Shown here piece after piece: positions 11,821 to 23,699 of a stretch of DNA of 64,000 bases (its first letter is position 1; each line of letters begins with the position of its first letter). The stretch covers positions 122,574,001 to 122,638,000 of the forward strand of contig JBITNC010000001.1 in the NCBI GenBank assembly GCA_050084985.1. Direction: 5' to 3'. The notes under the pieces were generated by a model. That model searched no databases. It was not told the DNA's origin and was given only the letters and a program-made list of their open reading frames with translations. The DNA comes from Nageia nagi (Eukaryota; Pinophyta). The translations under genes and the position numbers were made by a program.

Positions 11821-14800
11821 CAGCGTTTGCAGAGTCTGGGTATTCTTGTGCGAAAAGAAGTAGTTCTGGGTAGATAGAATAAATGCTCATGTAATTTAAA
11901 TCGATTCATCTGACATACTTGCCGACGTAGATTTATTTGAGTTCACTGGTCCCCTTCTCCCAGAATTGCAACCTGGGAAACAAACAGTTCAAGTTTCGAA
12001 AACAATTTCAACTTTTATATATTTGGAAAATCAAAGAATATAAAATCAGATCTATTCCAATTTTCCTTGGATTCATACTCAATATCTTATAATCAAACAA
12101 TTTGCCAAAAAAAAAAAAATTGATGGCGGCTTTACCAAAGATTTTGTCATTTGTGAAACAATTTTATATGATTTGTGAGTTAGTTTATATTAAAAAAATA
12201 AATTTACTTCAAATTTATTTCTGTTAGCAATTTTGAACATATATTCGGTGTAAAAGGGTAATAGTTTAGGGAATTAAAATGTATGCTTAATTGGTAATTC
12301 TAATTTTATCTCTTTTTTTTTTCAATTATTAGTTTTTACTTTTATTTTTATATCTAATATTGACTTGATTTGTGAGAAGAAAAGTTTATAATTTGAATTT
12401 ATGTTATATAAAAAAAGAAAATGTGAAATTTCTTATTTTTGTCATATTTTGTCAATTTATCTATATTTAAAATATGTGTTTTATTCTTTAATAAAATTTT
12501 TTATTGTATGTTGATAATCAACCTTTAACAATTTCTTGAAGAATTTTATAGCATTTATAATTTTTTTATAATATTTTTACATAGTATAATTTTAAGATGA
12601 CTACAAAATACAAAGATTTCAATATGTATTATTTCTTCAAATTTAGCACAACATTTTCAAAAATATCACAATGCTCTTGAATGATTGCAACAATTTCAAG
12701 AAAACCATAAACCATTGTTAGAGGATTTAGTAGTATGATATGAATCACTAGTAACATATATTTCCAAAATATTAAACACATCATCATATTAGGTTAAACT
12801 ATATTTATTTCTATTCATGATTCTTATTTTTATTATTTTAGAAAATATTCAAATTCTAACCATTCATATTAATTATTAAAATGAATTAGTTAACTAAATC
12901 TAAATAACTATCTAATTTAACCTTTTTTGAAAATCAAATATTTAAATAAAAATAAGTAGAAAATTCAAATTTAAGAAATTAAGATCAAAATCAAATGAAA
13001 TTTTAATAGATTTTACTTTTATCTTCTTTTATTTATCATTTAAATTCACATTAATTAATTTTCACATCATAAAGGTAAAATATATTTTCACATTATAAAG
13101 ATAAAACATGTATGTCTCGTAGTGAAAATGAAACATGGAATATAAAACATAAGACATAACAAGATCAACACATAACCAACTCGACCAACAACCAATCTCA
13201 AGAAACACAATAAAATTAAACAATTGCTTATAGCCTAATAAAAATAATAATCATAAAATGATACACTTTTCTCATTTTGCATTTATTACTGCTCTTCCCA
13301 TATAATTTTATCAACTTTTTGAAATGTGGAACCATTTGCGGCCAACAAACATGATGAAGACCATGAAGTCATCGAACACGTTTAAAATGGTGGCCATTTA
13401 GTGCTTCGACTAAAAGTGCTTCACAACTATACGCAACTTTCGTTAAAATTCTTTTAGAAAGCTTTTATACAAGTTGTGAATATATTTTAAGACTTCATAT
13501 CCAATTCTTCTTTTTGGTTTTAGCTAATGCGTTGGGACTACCTACATTACTGAGTGCGAAGTCAGCATCCTTAAATATTTTTATCCCCGCGAATCTTGAA
13601 CCGACATTGCAATAAAATTATAGCATTCGTAAGCTTGAATGTCTCAAATAATTTCTTCTTCTTGGAATGTCTCTATGCGGCCTATGAAATTGTTTCTTGA
13701 TGCCGACATTCTTTGGATTTTGTCATTTCTTTCCCCGTAGTTTTCATTCGGGCAGGATTTTGTTCTTTTGTGATGGATTGTATTAGCTAAAGAGAATATC
13801 GAATTTAAGCAAGAGGTGGGTGTCTTCAAACGTACAGAAGGCAAACAAATTTAATAGAGGGATGAAAACATTTGGATAAGTTCTCCAGCATGTTGTGCAA
13901 ATCATACATTGAACTCTCACTAATACGCCAAAAGGAATCAAATCTCAAACACGAATAAGCGCAGATTGTATTTTAAATGGTATTTGCAAACTTATGGTCG
14001 AAGTAAGTCCTTTTGGAAATGAATATTTTGGTCGTTAGGTAAAGTTTTTAAATTTGAGAAAGCTTTAAATAGACGACACAAGTAGGTGATGCTAAATACA
14101 AGCTATAATGCAATTCCAATACCTTCAAAAGTAATTAATTTGATAAAAATGATAAGTATTTTGAACATCAAATAAATGTGCACAGCAGGGGAAAAGGTTT
14201 TCGATATTCTTCAATTCAAATAAAAATTAAATTAAATTTTCATAGAATCAAGATATATTTAAATTTGAAATTTTCTTTAAGCTACTTAATTTTATTAAAA
14301 TATTATTTAGAAAATTTTATTTTCTTGGATAGATTATTTAACCTTCTCCAACAGTCGTAATGTTAAGTGAACTACATGGACCTTCATGTGGCAGGATTTG
14401 GATCAAATTTAACAGCAGTCAATGGACTCTAGTCCGTACCTACTCTCTTGTAGATGAATGCTAAAAATTCACCCTTAAGATCTTATTTAATTTATAGCAT
14501 AATATAATATCAATAGCATTATAAATAACACTTATATTGTTTTGCTATATTGATTATACCTACTTAATAAATCATTTTTATATTGATACCTACTTTCGAC
14601 TGTATTCATTTGTTAGAATTTCCTATATGTTATTGTTAATCAAGTATATTAGTATAAAGTATTCCTCGTATATTTAATAACGAAAATAATCAATACTCAC
14701 TATGATAACTTCATAAAGGCATTCCCTTTTTTACTTTATTTTTAGGTGATTTTGACATTCAATCTTACCTTACTATATGTTATTAATCCCTACACATTTA
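11821..14800. other. HIPP upstream region and unassigned sequence
   Basis: The first 150 bp to the right of the HIPP start should hold its 5' UTR and promoter; no convincing TATA box is visible (closest is an ATTTAAAT). 12,000-13,300 is AT-rich without content. 13,330-14,050 has more balanced composition and a 66-codon minus-strand frame (13,844-13,644) rich in Asn, Arg and Ser, with no family I recognise. Confidence 0.4.
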
Positions 14801-14810
14801 TCTAGATTGT

Positions 14811-15151
14811 CGGAGGTTTCAAGTTAGACAAAAGGGTGTTTCCATTGAAAAAGTGGGCAATTGAAACTGTAAAGTTGTAGAAAGTTACTTTGATGTGTTG
14901 CAGGCGTTGATAAGGCAGCCATTGATATGAACAAGAAGAATACCACGGCCATAGGAAAAGCAGATCCCGTTTTTCTTGTAAACAAACTGAGGAAGTTTGG
15001 ATTTGCAAAATTCGTCACGACATATGTCCATCTGCAAAGCTGCTGAGAACGTTGCAGAGGATATTGGCAGTGGTATGTTATTGAGCACAACGAGAATCCT
15101 AGTACTGCTCCATCTTGTAACCCCAGACCTATTTATTTCAAGGTTTCTTGA
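14811..15151 (+). pseudogene. Broken second HIPP/HMA gene copy
   Basis: At 14,904 an acceptor-like TGTTGCAG is followed by GVDKAAIDMNKKNTTAIG and then VNKLRKFGFAKFVT, the second half of an HMA domain and clearly related to exon 3 of the HIPP gene at 11.2 kb (GVESVQID, TKLRKFGW). A TGA at 15,044 interrupts it, but the same frame continues to 15,151 and includes EHNENPSTAPSC, which resembles the HIPP tail DENPNSC. Just upstream, 14,811-14,876 reads GGFKLDK and KKWAIETVKL, a probable remnant of exon 2 whose CxxC metal site is gone. The gap between this remnant and the acceptor (about 35 bp) is too short for a plant intron, suggesting a deletion. No first exon is visible. It is most likely an inverted duplicate that decayed. 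Confidence 0.65.
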
Positions 15152-15472
15152 AGTTATCAATCTCAACATAACGAGTTTTAAGATGGATACATAATGTCTT
15201 TTTCAATGGTGTAAATTATTTGAATTATATTTTTATATTATAATGCATGTATATGTAGTATTTAGAATTTTTTATTGATTTTTTTTTAAAATAAATAAAA
15301 GATAAATATCTATCAATTCAATACTTATAAAAAATCATATAAATTAATACAATTAATTATAATGATCATGAAATTTTCAATCCTTTGACATGTGAGTTTT
15401 AAAAGGTTAGATTTATATTTTCATAAGTTTTATATTAATTATAATGTTGGTAAATGTATGTTAGATTGAAAT

Positions 15473-15750
15473 TAGCTTCATGGATGAATTGATGAAAAGG
15501 GGAGTTGGAGAGGTGTGTAGTTTAAAGCTCTTGGATACAGGAGGTCCAGGTTCAAAGCTCTCTACCCCTAAAAGTTGAAACAAAATTATAATTCTATCAA
15601 GTTGATGGTAGGCATGGACGAGGAGGGGATCATGCCTATGGTGGATTTTCATGGTGTGGATGCCCCTCAATCGTAGCTCTAAGCTTAAGAGTTCATGGTG
15701 CCCTATATCAAGGGACAAACTCCAATAAAAAAAAAAGTAGCTTGATGGAT
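15473..15750 (+). mobile_element. SINE insertion with target-site duplication
   Basis: Body 15,486-15,737, flanked by TAGCTTCATGGAT (15,473-15,485) and TAGCTTGATGGAT (15,738-15,750), 12 of 13 bases equal. The head GGGGAGTTGGAGAGG followed by GGTCCAGGTTCAAAGCTC and CTACCCC is tRNA-like, with a B-box-like GGTTCAAA; the body ends in a run of ten or more A. These are the hallmarks of a Pol III-transcribed short interspersed element copied in by target-primed reverse transcription. The tail between the tRNA-like head and the poly-A is about 170 bp. Confidence 0.8.
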
Positions 15751-16393
15751 AGGCTTAAATTTCCTTGAAAATATATTTTGAAAGTAATTTTTAGTTCTTT
15801 ACTGAAAAATTTCAAACCCATAAAATATATATTGGAAAGAGCTTTAAGGACGATCATACAATCTATGATTGCCAAGTTTAAAAAAAACCCTTTCTTCAAC
15901 AAAAGGTAGTAGAAATTTTGGGCAAGCTAAGCATTAGTATTGATACTAAGTATGGAAATAAGTAAAATTCACCTTGTTTTATACCCATTTGATTATAGAT
16001 TGAAGCTATTATAAATACAATACAAGTCTACCATATTGTAATACTTGAAACATTTTTTTTATACTAGTTGGATATGCCTCTTTCCTTTAGGAATGTTAGC
16101 AAGAGAAAATATAATTTTAAATTTTTTTAATACAAGTTTTTTTCAACTTTTCAAAGAAAAAAGTCTTTGATAAATATTAAACCATATGAATTATGCATTA
16201 TTAAATCCTATGCAATATGTAATGATAATTATTGCATACTTTCTTTCTTATTAAGAAACTATCCAAACTTATATCAATATATTTGGAGGTGGACTTTATA
16301 TTTATATATTATATTTGGAGTATGTTAAAGTACAATTTATAACACTAGCCTCAATTCATAAGTTGTAACTACATATATTGATATCAATATTTC
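15751..16393. other. Unassigned AT-rich sequence
   Basis: No gene, repeat or motif recognised between the two SINE insertions. Confidence 0.35.
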
Positions 16394-16574
16394 AACTTCC
16401 AATTTATTTTTTGAATGAAGGTTTGCAAGGAATTAACACCTGCCATTTATTACATTAGTCATATCCACTTGCAAGTGAGGGGGTGAGATTTGAACATGGG
16501 GTCTCCTGTGAACAACTCGAGAGATTTCAACTACCCCTCTCACCAACTCCCCTACACTTGCTGGATAACTTCCA
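16394..16574 (-). mobile_element. SINE insertion, minus strand, with target-site duplication
   Basis: Flanked by perfect AACTTCCA copies at 16,394-16,401 and 16,567-16,574. On the minus strand the body starts near 16,566 with GTAGGGGAGTTGGTGAGAGG, has a B-box-like ATGTTCAAATCTCACCCCC, and ends in CAAAAAATAAATT directly against the duplication. The head resembles the SINE at 15.5 kb but the tail differs, so these are related families or subfamilies. Confidence 0.75.
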
Positions 16575-18566
16575 TTTTATCACTATTACTTGCTTTGAGA
16601 TTGGAACTCCATGCTTGTGTAGAAATGCTATGTGAAATTAGATGGTTTAGTTTACTTTATTTTCATTTTTGATTCAATGTTGTTTTTTGGTTATGATTTT
16701 CTAAAATATTATTTATTGCAAAAAGTGATTTTTTATTCCTTTTTTAAAATTTTAGAATGAGAGGAATTTATCATTTTCCTTAATAACATTCAATTATGCA
16801 TTACTTGATAAACATCTTTAATATTTCAAGACATATTTTTTTAGCTTGGTTAGAATTTTCATAGCTCATGATTTTCTAATAATATTTAATGCATGAGACA
16901 TATGGATACAAATAATATCTTCTATAATTGTATTTATAGACCTATAAGCTTAATACCATTCTAAATGTTAACATAGAAGGATATTGCTTGTATAATTTAC
17001 ACTACTTATATAAGGCTTATTCTATTACATTGATTATCACTATAAGTATGTTTTTAATTTAAAAAATTTAAATTTAATTAATCATTTCATATTTTATCCT
17101 CATTGATAATGTAAAGGTTTCACCATTATATTAAAAGCTAACCAATATATTTTACATCAAGTAAAGCTAGATTCTTACATATCACTTACTAACTTAAGGG
17201 AATTTAATATATCATTTGTAGGATTATGGAAGTCCATAGTTACACTAATGATAGGTCACTTGAATTGAATCTCATATTCACTCTTTACTTTATTTTTTTG
17301 AGACTAGGAATATATTTTACTTTAAGCTTCCTTCATATTCATGACATTACAATAGATAATTATCATACACTCACTTTTCTTTTACAACATATTTTTATAC
17401 TTTGTTTATCTATCCTTATTGTATGTCTTATTTGGAATGAGTTTAGTCAAATTCATATGTATCAAGACTTAATTTATGTGCCTTCTTTACATAATTAGTA
17501 TCATTTCATCATAGAAAATTGTTAGAGTATTATGTTAATAAAGTTTATTATTACCTACTATTTTGAGTAACTATATCGTATTTGTATCAATATTTGGAAT
17601 ATGCACAATACTTGATAATAGGAGTTGTACATTATTCTATGTTGAAATATTCTTGTAACTACCATAAAGAAAATTTTAATCTATAATAACTATTTTTCAT
17701 ATGTAATAATAGTAAAATCAATAAAGAAGTGTGCATATATGGTTTATTATTAAGTAAATGTACACAAACTTCAAAAAGAAATAAATATGAAATTTTATTT
17801 TTCAAGTTGCTACAACTTTTTTTGTAGATTCCTATTTTCTATTAAAATATTTTATCAATGTTTGGATGCCTTAAATTTCATTATATAGATTTTGTTTCCA
17901 AGTTATATACAAAATTAGAATGTTCTATTTGAGAAGAATACATATATGTCTTATTTATTAAATTTTAAGCAATTTTCATCCCTTATTTTTCCTTAGAAAC
18001 TATTTTAATGTGCATATTTCTACTATTTTAATGTACTTTTTATGCTATTTTGGTTCACCTATTTTTTTTATGTTGGTGCACTTATATTTTTTATTTTCCT
18101 AATACATTATTTATACCATTTCTATGCATCTATTTCTACCATTATGGTGCAAACTATTTCTACATTCTAATGTATATATTTCTTCAATTGATATTAGATG
18201 TTGTAACTCATTCTCCACCCTCCTCTACTTGGTTTCAATACTTTCCCATATTTTCTACTTGTTAGAGAAATATTTTTAACCATCACTTGACTAATCTAAT
18301 TCATCAAACTCATTCCAATAATATCTCTCACTCTTAGCTTCCTATTCAGTAGATGGTTGGTCCATGAACCTCTCATAACTTTGGACAACAAACTAATTGT
18401 CCATATAATCCATTATCTTATTGAAAAATGGCATAACCAAAGTAATAATAATTAGGGTCATTTAATAATATTCAATTTAACCAATTAACTATGAAATGAT
18501 AATAAATAGTGATGACATGAAAGTTAGCAATGACCTAATGGACCTTGATATATCAAAATAGATTTA
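16575..18566. other. Unassigned AT-rich sequence
   Basis: Very AT-rich. 18,000-18,240 repeats loose variants of TTTCTACYATTNTAATG. Chance open frames occur on the plus strand but show no domain or composition expected of a real gene. Confidence 0.35.
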
Positions 18567-19117
18567 TGAAAGATATAAACATGTACTTTACCTATCATGA
18601 TAAACGAAGGTGATATTCAATCAAAAGGAGATGAATGATAAGCTTCCATGATTAATAGATCCACCAAACCTGATGATGTATGGTTACCATTTTATATTAC
18701 CTCATCCTTTCACTCAATGTCTTCATTGTTCCTTTAAAACTCAGAGTATCATGCAAAAATAGATGAAAAACATCATAGGAATGCAAATCTTGGTGTATAA
18801 CAAAATTTAGATATGATAGGTGGTGTTAAAAAACACTAGTGAAAAATGAAATAAGTAATTACAACCTATCAAGGATTTATGATCATGTCATAATTTCTTA
18901 TACATAACCCTTACATCTTTATAGGTAACAAGTCTAACGCTAAGGATCCTCTTTAAGATTATTATGATGTCGAGCCAACCTGTTAGTACAAAACATAAAG
19001 GTAAATGAAAGTGCACAATGATAAGAGCATTTATTTAATTAATTAAATAAATTATTTCAAATACCTAAAAGGATATTTTAATTTATATTAAAAAAAAAAT
19101 TAAGGTGTTAATAGATA
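18567..19117 (-). repeat. 3' LTR of the 18.6-28.6 kb Gypsy element
   Basis: Begins TGAAAGATA and shares successive blocks with the right-hand copy: GTACTTTACCTATCA, CCTATCAAGGATT, AAGGATCCTCT, GAGCATTTATTTAATT and CTAAAAGG. The right edge is approximate because the terminal bases have mutated. Confidence 0.85.
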
Positions 19118-19199
19118 CCCCAATTTGAATATGATTTGATGCTTTTAGAACAAAAGATAATCCAAACTTAAATTCAAAGTATAACAAGATAAGTAAGGG

Positions 19200-19760
19200 T
19201 TAGTGAAAGAAGTTTAATCCACTTTATGGTTAAAAAGTGGAAATATTTTCTTGATTTTCAAGTTTCATCATAATTGATCTCAAAATATGAGGCACTTATA
19301 CATGGAATCTTGAAAAATGTCACTAGGGTGAAACTGTAGTGCTCAGTGTCTAGGTTTAAGATATGTAATTTATTCAAATACTCAAATGATATAAATTAAA
19401 TTTTTATAGGGATTAATAAAAATCACTTTTTAAAATATATTATTTCAGGATTATACCATGCATGTGTCCACTAAGCATAATTTAACCTAAATCAAAGTAT
19501 TTTTAAAAATCCTTTTGGGAAAAGATACCTAAGACATTTAAGGTTATCTTGGATATTTATTTATAATTTTTTCATGAATATTTTATTTCATAATAATTTT
19601 GCATTTATCATGATTGTTGTTTTGAAAATTACTCATGTTCGACATGCATAATTTGACATAAAATTATCAAATATTCCTTTTAATTTTATAGAAAATTGTA
19701 GCTTTTCCCCATATAATGTTTTTTTAAATAATTAGAAAAAAGTTATTAACAAAATAACAC
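19200..19760. repeat. Direct duplication, copy 1 (partner at 22,640-23,210)
   Basis: Shared landmarks in order with the partner: ATTGATCTCAAAATATGAGG / AGTGATCTCAAAATTTGAAG, TGTAGTGCTCA, TATAATTTATTC-like, CATGCATGTGT, AATCAAAGTATTT and TCATGTYCRNCWTGCATAATT. About 560 bp at moderate divergence. It lies between the 3' LTR and the integrase end. It has no coding content that I recognise. Confidence 0.75.
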
Positions 19761-20109
19761 TTTTCACTAAAAGTATTCTAAGTACTAAAACTTCTTCTTT
19801 ATGTGGAATCAATTTCTTGCGCACACTCATAATAAAGTACTCCTTGAAAAGTTGTATCATAGTGGAAGCTTTGGGTGCCCTAAATTTTCACCTTATATTA
19901 TGCCCCTTCTTTGGCTTGCTTGTGACATGATATACCTCTTATCATAGGATCAATCCAAGGAAATGACAAAGGAACTTAAAAATATTTTAGAAAAGAAATG
20001 TGTGTACAAAATATCTCAAATACATACACTACACATATAAATGATAAGATATCAAACCTATCCTTGTTGACTTACCTACCAAGAGTATGAAGATAGATTT
20101 CTGATTTAT

Positions 20110-20395
20110 GTGATCAACTTGGATTCCCAAACCACCATGTTGCTATGGATTTTTGATAAGGATGGTCCTTCCTTAAAAACATGCCAAATGATAAGAGTGA
20201 TTGAATTGGTTTCCTAAGCCACCATGTTTCCATAGATTTTTGATAAGAATGAACCTTCCTTACAAACACATAAAATGATAAGAGTGACCCTCCCTTACAA
20301 ATAAAATAAATGATAAGAGTTCTCCTACCTTATAGAGGAAGATAATGATAAGAGTTCTTCTCCTTTATAGAAGAATCCAATTATAAGAGTGCTAA
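20110..20395. repeat. Tandem repeat around AATGATAAGAGT
   Basis: Two 87-bp units (starting 20,121 and 20,208) share CCACCATGTT, ATGGATTTTTGATAA-like and CCTTCCTTA blocks and end in AAATGATAAGAGTG. They are followed by shorter units near 20,306, 20,344 and 20,380 that keep only ATGATAAGAGT. It lies between integrase and the 3' LTR of the Gypsy element. Confidence 0.75.
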
Positions 20396-20759
20396 TATGA
20401 TATGAAAAAAACTTTTAACATATGATATGACATGATAGGCATCATTTATGATAAATAATTTTATGAAAAAGGAAGGTAAAATAATGAAATTGGTTATCAT
20501 TTTTGTAAACATACCATGATTAATAAGATAATATCTCAAAAACTTATAATTTTGACCTCCATAATGCAATGGTGATGCAGGAATGTAAGGACATCATTGG
20601 GTTCATGTCTCATTTTACTAAAAACTTAGAATCTAGAAAATGAAAAAAATGCATAAATTTAAGAAAAAAAGATCAAATATAAAACCTTTTTAGATGCATT
20701 ACATTGATTGAATTCCATTCTTCTTTACCTTTATTTGTGGATAATTTATATTTCCCTTT

Positions 20760-21896
20760 TCCATAATTTGTAATGATGATGTAAGGACCTATCTAGTTAG
20801 GTTCGAACTTATCTTTTTTTTTCATTTTCCAAAGCTTCCATATTGGTGAGACTTTCTTTTAAGACTAGGTCACCTACATTAAACTTTTTAGGATTGATCT
20901 TTTTACTATAGTATTTTGGATTCTAAAGTGATAGCCACAATGGTATTCTAGGGAATTTACCCTCGTTTCATCAAGGACCTCTAGGTGGGCTAGTCTAGCT
21001 TTTCTTTTATCTTCATTAGGAATGAGACCATCTAGTGACACAAATAATGTTGGGATTTATAGTTATAATAGAACTATGAATTCATCACCATGCATTAGGG
21101 AGAAAGGGGTTTCCCCTACAAAATTCCTTATACTTGTTCTATATGCCCACAAAACATAAGACAGTTGTTCATATCAATCTTTGTCATCCTTTGCAACAAT
21201 TTTAGATAAGATACTTTTTATGACTTTATTAGAGGCTTCATCTTAAAGATAATAAGATGTAGAGTATTTTCTTTAAATATGATATTTTCTACAAAAGTAT
21301 CTAAATTCATTACTTCTAAAGCTTATACCATTATCCATATACAATTTAGAAGGCATACCATACCTAGATATTATATATTAAAAATTAAAAATTAAAAATT
21401 CAACAATCTTACCTCCTTTGGCTGACTTCATGGGAATAACTTCCACCCATTTTATGAATTATTTTATAGTTGTAATGATAAACTTATGGCCATATATTCA
21501 AAAAGGATTAATTTTACCAATAAAATAAAGTAACCAAGTATAAAAAGGCTAAGGAGAAACAATAGAGTGCGATTCATGAGAAGGAGAAGGTTGAAGCTTA
21601 ACATTCTTTTGGAATTGCTCATATTTCTTAACATGCAATTCACAATCTTCAAGCATAGTAGGCCAATAATAACCTAGTCTAAAAAATATTTGATAAACCA
21701 ATTTCACATTAAAATGTACACCACATTCACCATCATGAGCTTGATGAAGGGCCATGTCTACTTCATGTTGCATTAAACATATAAGGAGAGCATTGTCAAA
21801 AGACCTTCTACATAACAAATTACCAATGATAACATACTTTGTTTCTAGCTTTTTAAGCCTAATTCTAGTATTATGATAAAAGGAAATATGAATCAT
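20760..21896 (-). pseudogene. Gypsy integrase (18.6-28.6 kb element)
   Basis: The intact-looking 21,896-21,549 part contains the zinc-binding H2C2 region: HQAHDGECGVHF, then GYYWPTMLEDCE and HVKKYEQFQ. The second Cys of the CxxC has become Tyr. Further left, stops interrupt a catalytic core with FIKWVEVIPMKSAKGG, a YMDNGISFRSNEF block holding the second catalytic Asp, DEASNKVIKSIL holding the Glu, and AYRTSIRNFVGETPFSLMHG. The first catalytic Asp region reads GHKFIITTIK then a stop. Beyond that, VHLEVLDE-like and VKRSILKSLM sequences mark the C-terminal domain. It would join element cDNA to host DNA if functional; here it is dead. Confidence 0.9.
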
Positions 21897-22079
21897 TCAA
21901 TTTTGATATAGTAAAAAACATATTAATACCATTCACAAACATTAATACATGTAGTTGAAAAATGTTGATCTTCAACAAGATCTTCAACAACATGATATTC
22001 ATGTGATGACTTACCTATGTTTTTAATTATAGGAATAGTTTCATAATCTTATATATTAATAGGATCAATAGAAGTGACA

Positions 22080-22500
22080 CTAGCCATAACATTAGTGTAT
22101 CTACTACTATCTCTTAGAATACTCTCAATTTCATACTCATCAAAGTACATGAGAAGGCTTGTCATTATTTCTTTGTATGGTTGTATAATTTTGCACATTT
22201 TATGTTGTAGCTGTTGGAAATTTGCTTCATAATCAATTGAGAATCACTAAAGATTTTTATTCTTTTTTCCTTTAGGAGTATTAAAGTCTTTAGATATAAA
22301 ATTATAGCTTCATATTCTACCATGTTGTTAGTATAATCAAAACTTAAATGATAAGATAGAGGAATAAAATCATTGTGAGGATTAATTACAACAATTATTA
22401 CCCCTTATCCATGAATGCACTTAGAATTATCAAATAATAGTTTTCACTCATCATTTTCCATAAAACCTACAAAAGCTTGAGGATATTCAGGTTCCTTAAT
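22080..22500 (-). pseudogene. Second RNase H (archaeal-type, Tat aRNH), downstream position
   Basis: On the minus strand: LLFDNSKCIHG, SYHLSFDYTNN, VEYEAIILYLKTL and KIFSDSQLIMKQIS. The catalytic pattern D...E...D of the plant retroelement RVT_3 RNase H is visible (FDNS, VEYEA, SDSQL). It lies between the native RNase H and integrase, as in described Tat-lineage elements. Frames shift twice and stops are present. Confidence 0.8.
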
Positions 22501-22639
22501 TGAATGACATCATTGGTATCATGCTTATTTTTTCATCCACTTCATCAAGAAATTCTACCTAGGCCACTAATGTTTTGTTTATTAGATGATTTACAAGAAA
22601 TCCTCTATAGACTATAAATTAATTGATTTTTTAGTGATA

Positions 22640-23210
22640 AAGGAGTGGGTTAAGAAGTTGGATCCACTATAAGGCAAAAAAATGGAAATGTTTTCCTTTA
22701 TTTTCAATTTTGGGTATGAGTGATCTCAAAATTTGAAGCACTTAGACACAAAATCATGAAAAGGGTTACTATAATGAAAATGTAGTGCTCAAAGTATAGT
22801 TTTTAAATATATAATTTATTCTAATACATAGATCATAGAGTTTAAAATTCAATAGGATAAAAAATCAACTTTCTCAAAAAAACCCTTTTTGGACCATATC
22901 ATGCATGTGTTTTTCCTACTTAATTTGACTAAAATCAAAGTATTTATTTAAAATACTTTTAAGAAAAGATAACTAAGACATTGGATCTTGTCCTAGATAT
23001 TTTTCCATAATTATTTCATTCATTTTTTTTATTAATTTTGTACCAAGCATGTTTATGGTTTTGAAAAGTGCTCATGTCCATCTTGCATAATTTAATCTAA
23101 ACTTAATATTTTTAAAATTTGTTTATTCTTATAGAGAATCCTATAAAGCATGTCCCTATATAATTATTTTTTCATAACTCCCAAAAAAACTTATTAAGAA
23201 AATATGAGAC
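22640..23210. repeat. Direct duplication, copy 2, interrupting pol
   Basis: Partner of 19,200-19,760. It sits between the native RNase H (left end about 23,700) and the second RNase H (right end about 22,500). This position is not normally non-coding, so the block together with 23,210-23,700 looks like inserted DNA. Immediately to the right (23,520-23,650) the phrase TTGGGATCTCRA/AATTGGGAT recurs several times. Confidence 0.7.
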
Positions 23211-23699
23211 CCTCATATTTCAAGTATATGGACCACTTTTACTTTAAAAAAATTCAAAAATATAAAATTATATCCAATTGTAAAAAACATTACATATTTA
23301 AAATCTATGCTCTTTAATCTATAATGGGTTTTAATTTCATAAAAAAAAAATTCAACCAAAAACTCCATCAAACATATTCACAAAGTTGAGATTTTCCATT
23401 AACATTGGCATGAACATATACTTGCAGGTCCAAGGCTATGTGCTAGCTCACCAAGCCTTTTTTGAGCCTAAAATTGAGGCAAAATAGGGGATTCAAATAT
23501 CATGATACCAATATTAATTGCATGTATTTTAGTTTTAAATATTGGGATCTTGATTTAAAATCAATATCCTAATATTTATTGGGATCTCGAACCTAAATTG
23601 GGATATTGATTTTAATTGATTAAAATTGGGATCTCAATTTTTTTGACATTGAATTTTAACTTTACCAATTTTCTTCCACTTCCCCTTTAAGTGGACTCA

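Noticed and set aside
14802-15169. Three overlapping minus-strand frames of 68-94 codons
   Set aside because: They are antisense to the broken HIPP copy, whose plus-strand translation has clear HMA homology.
15461-15718. 85-codon minus-strand frame
   Set aside because: It lies within the SINE and reads its antisense strand; no protein similarity.
18000-18265. 71-codon hydrophobic plus-strand frame as a membrane peptide
   Set aside because: It is produced by TTTCTAC/TTTAT-rich low-complexity sequence.
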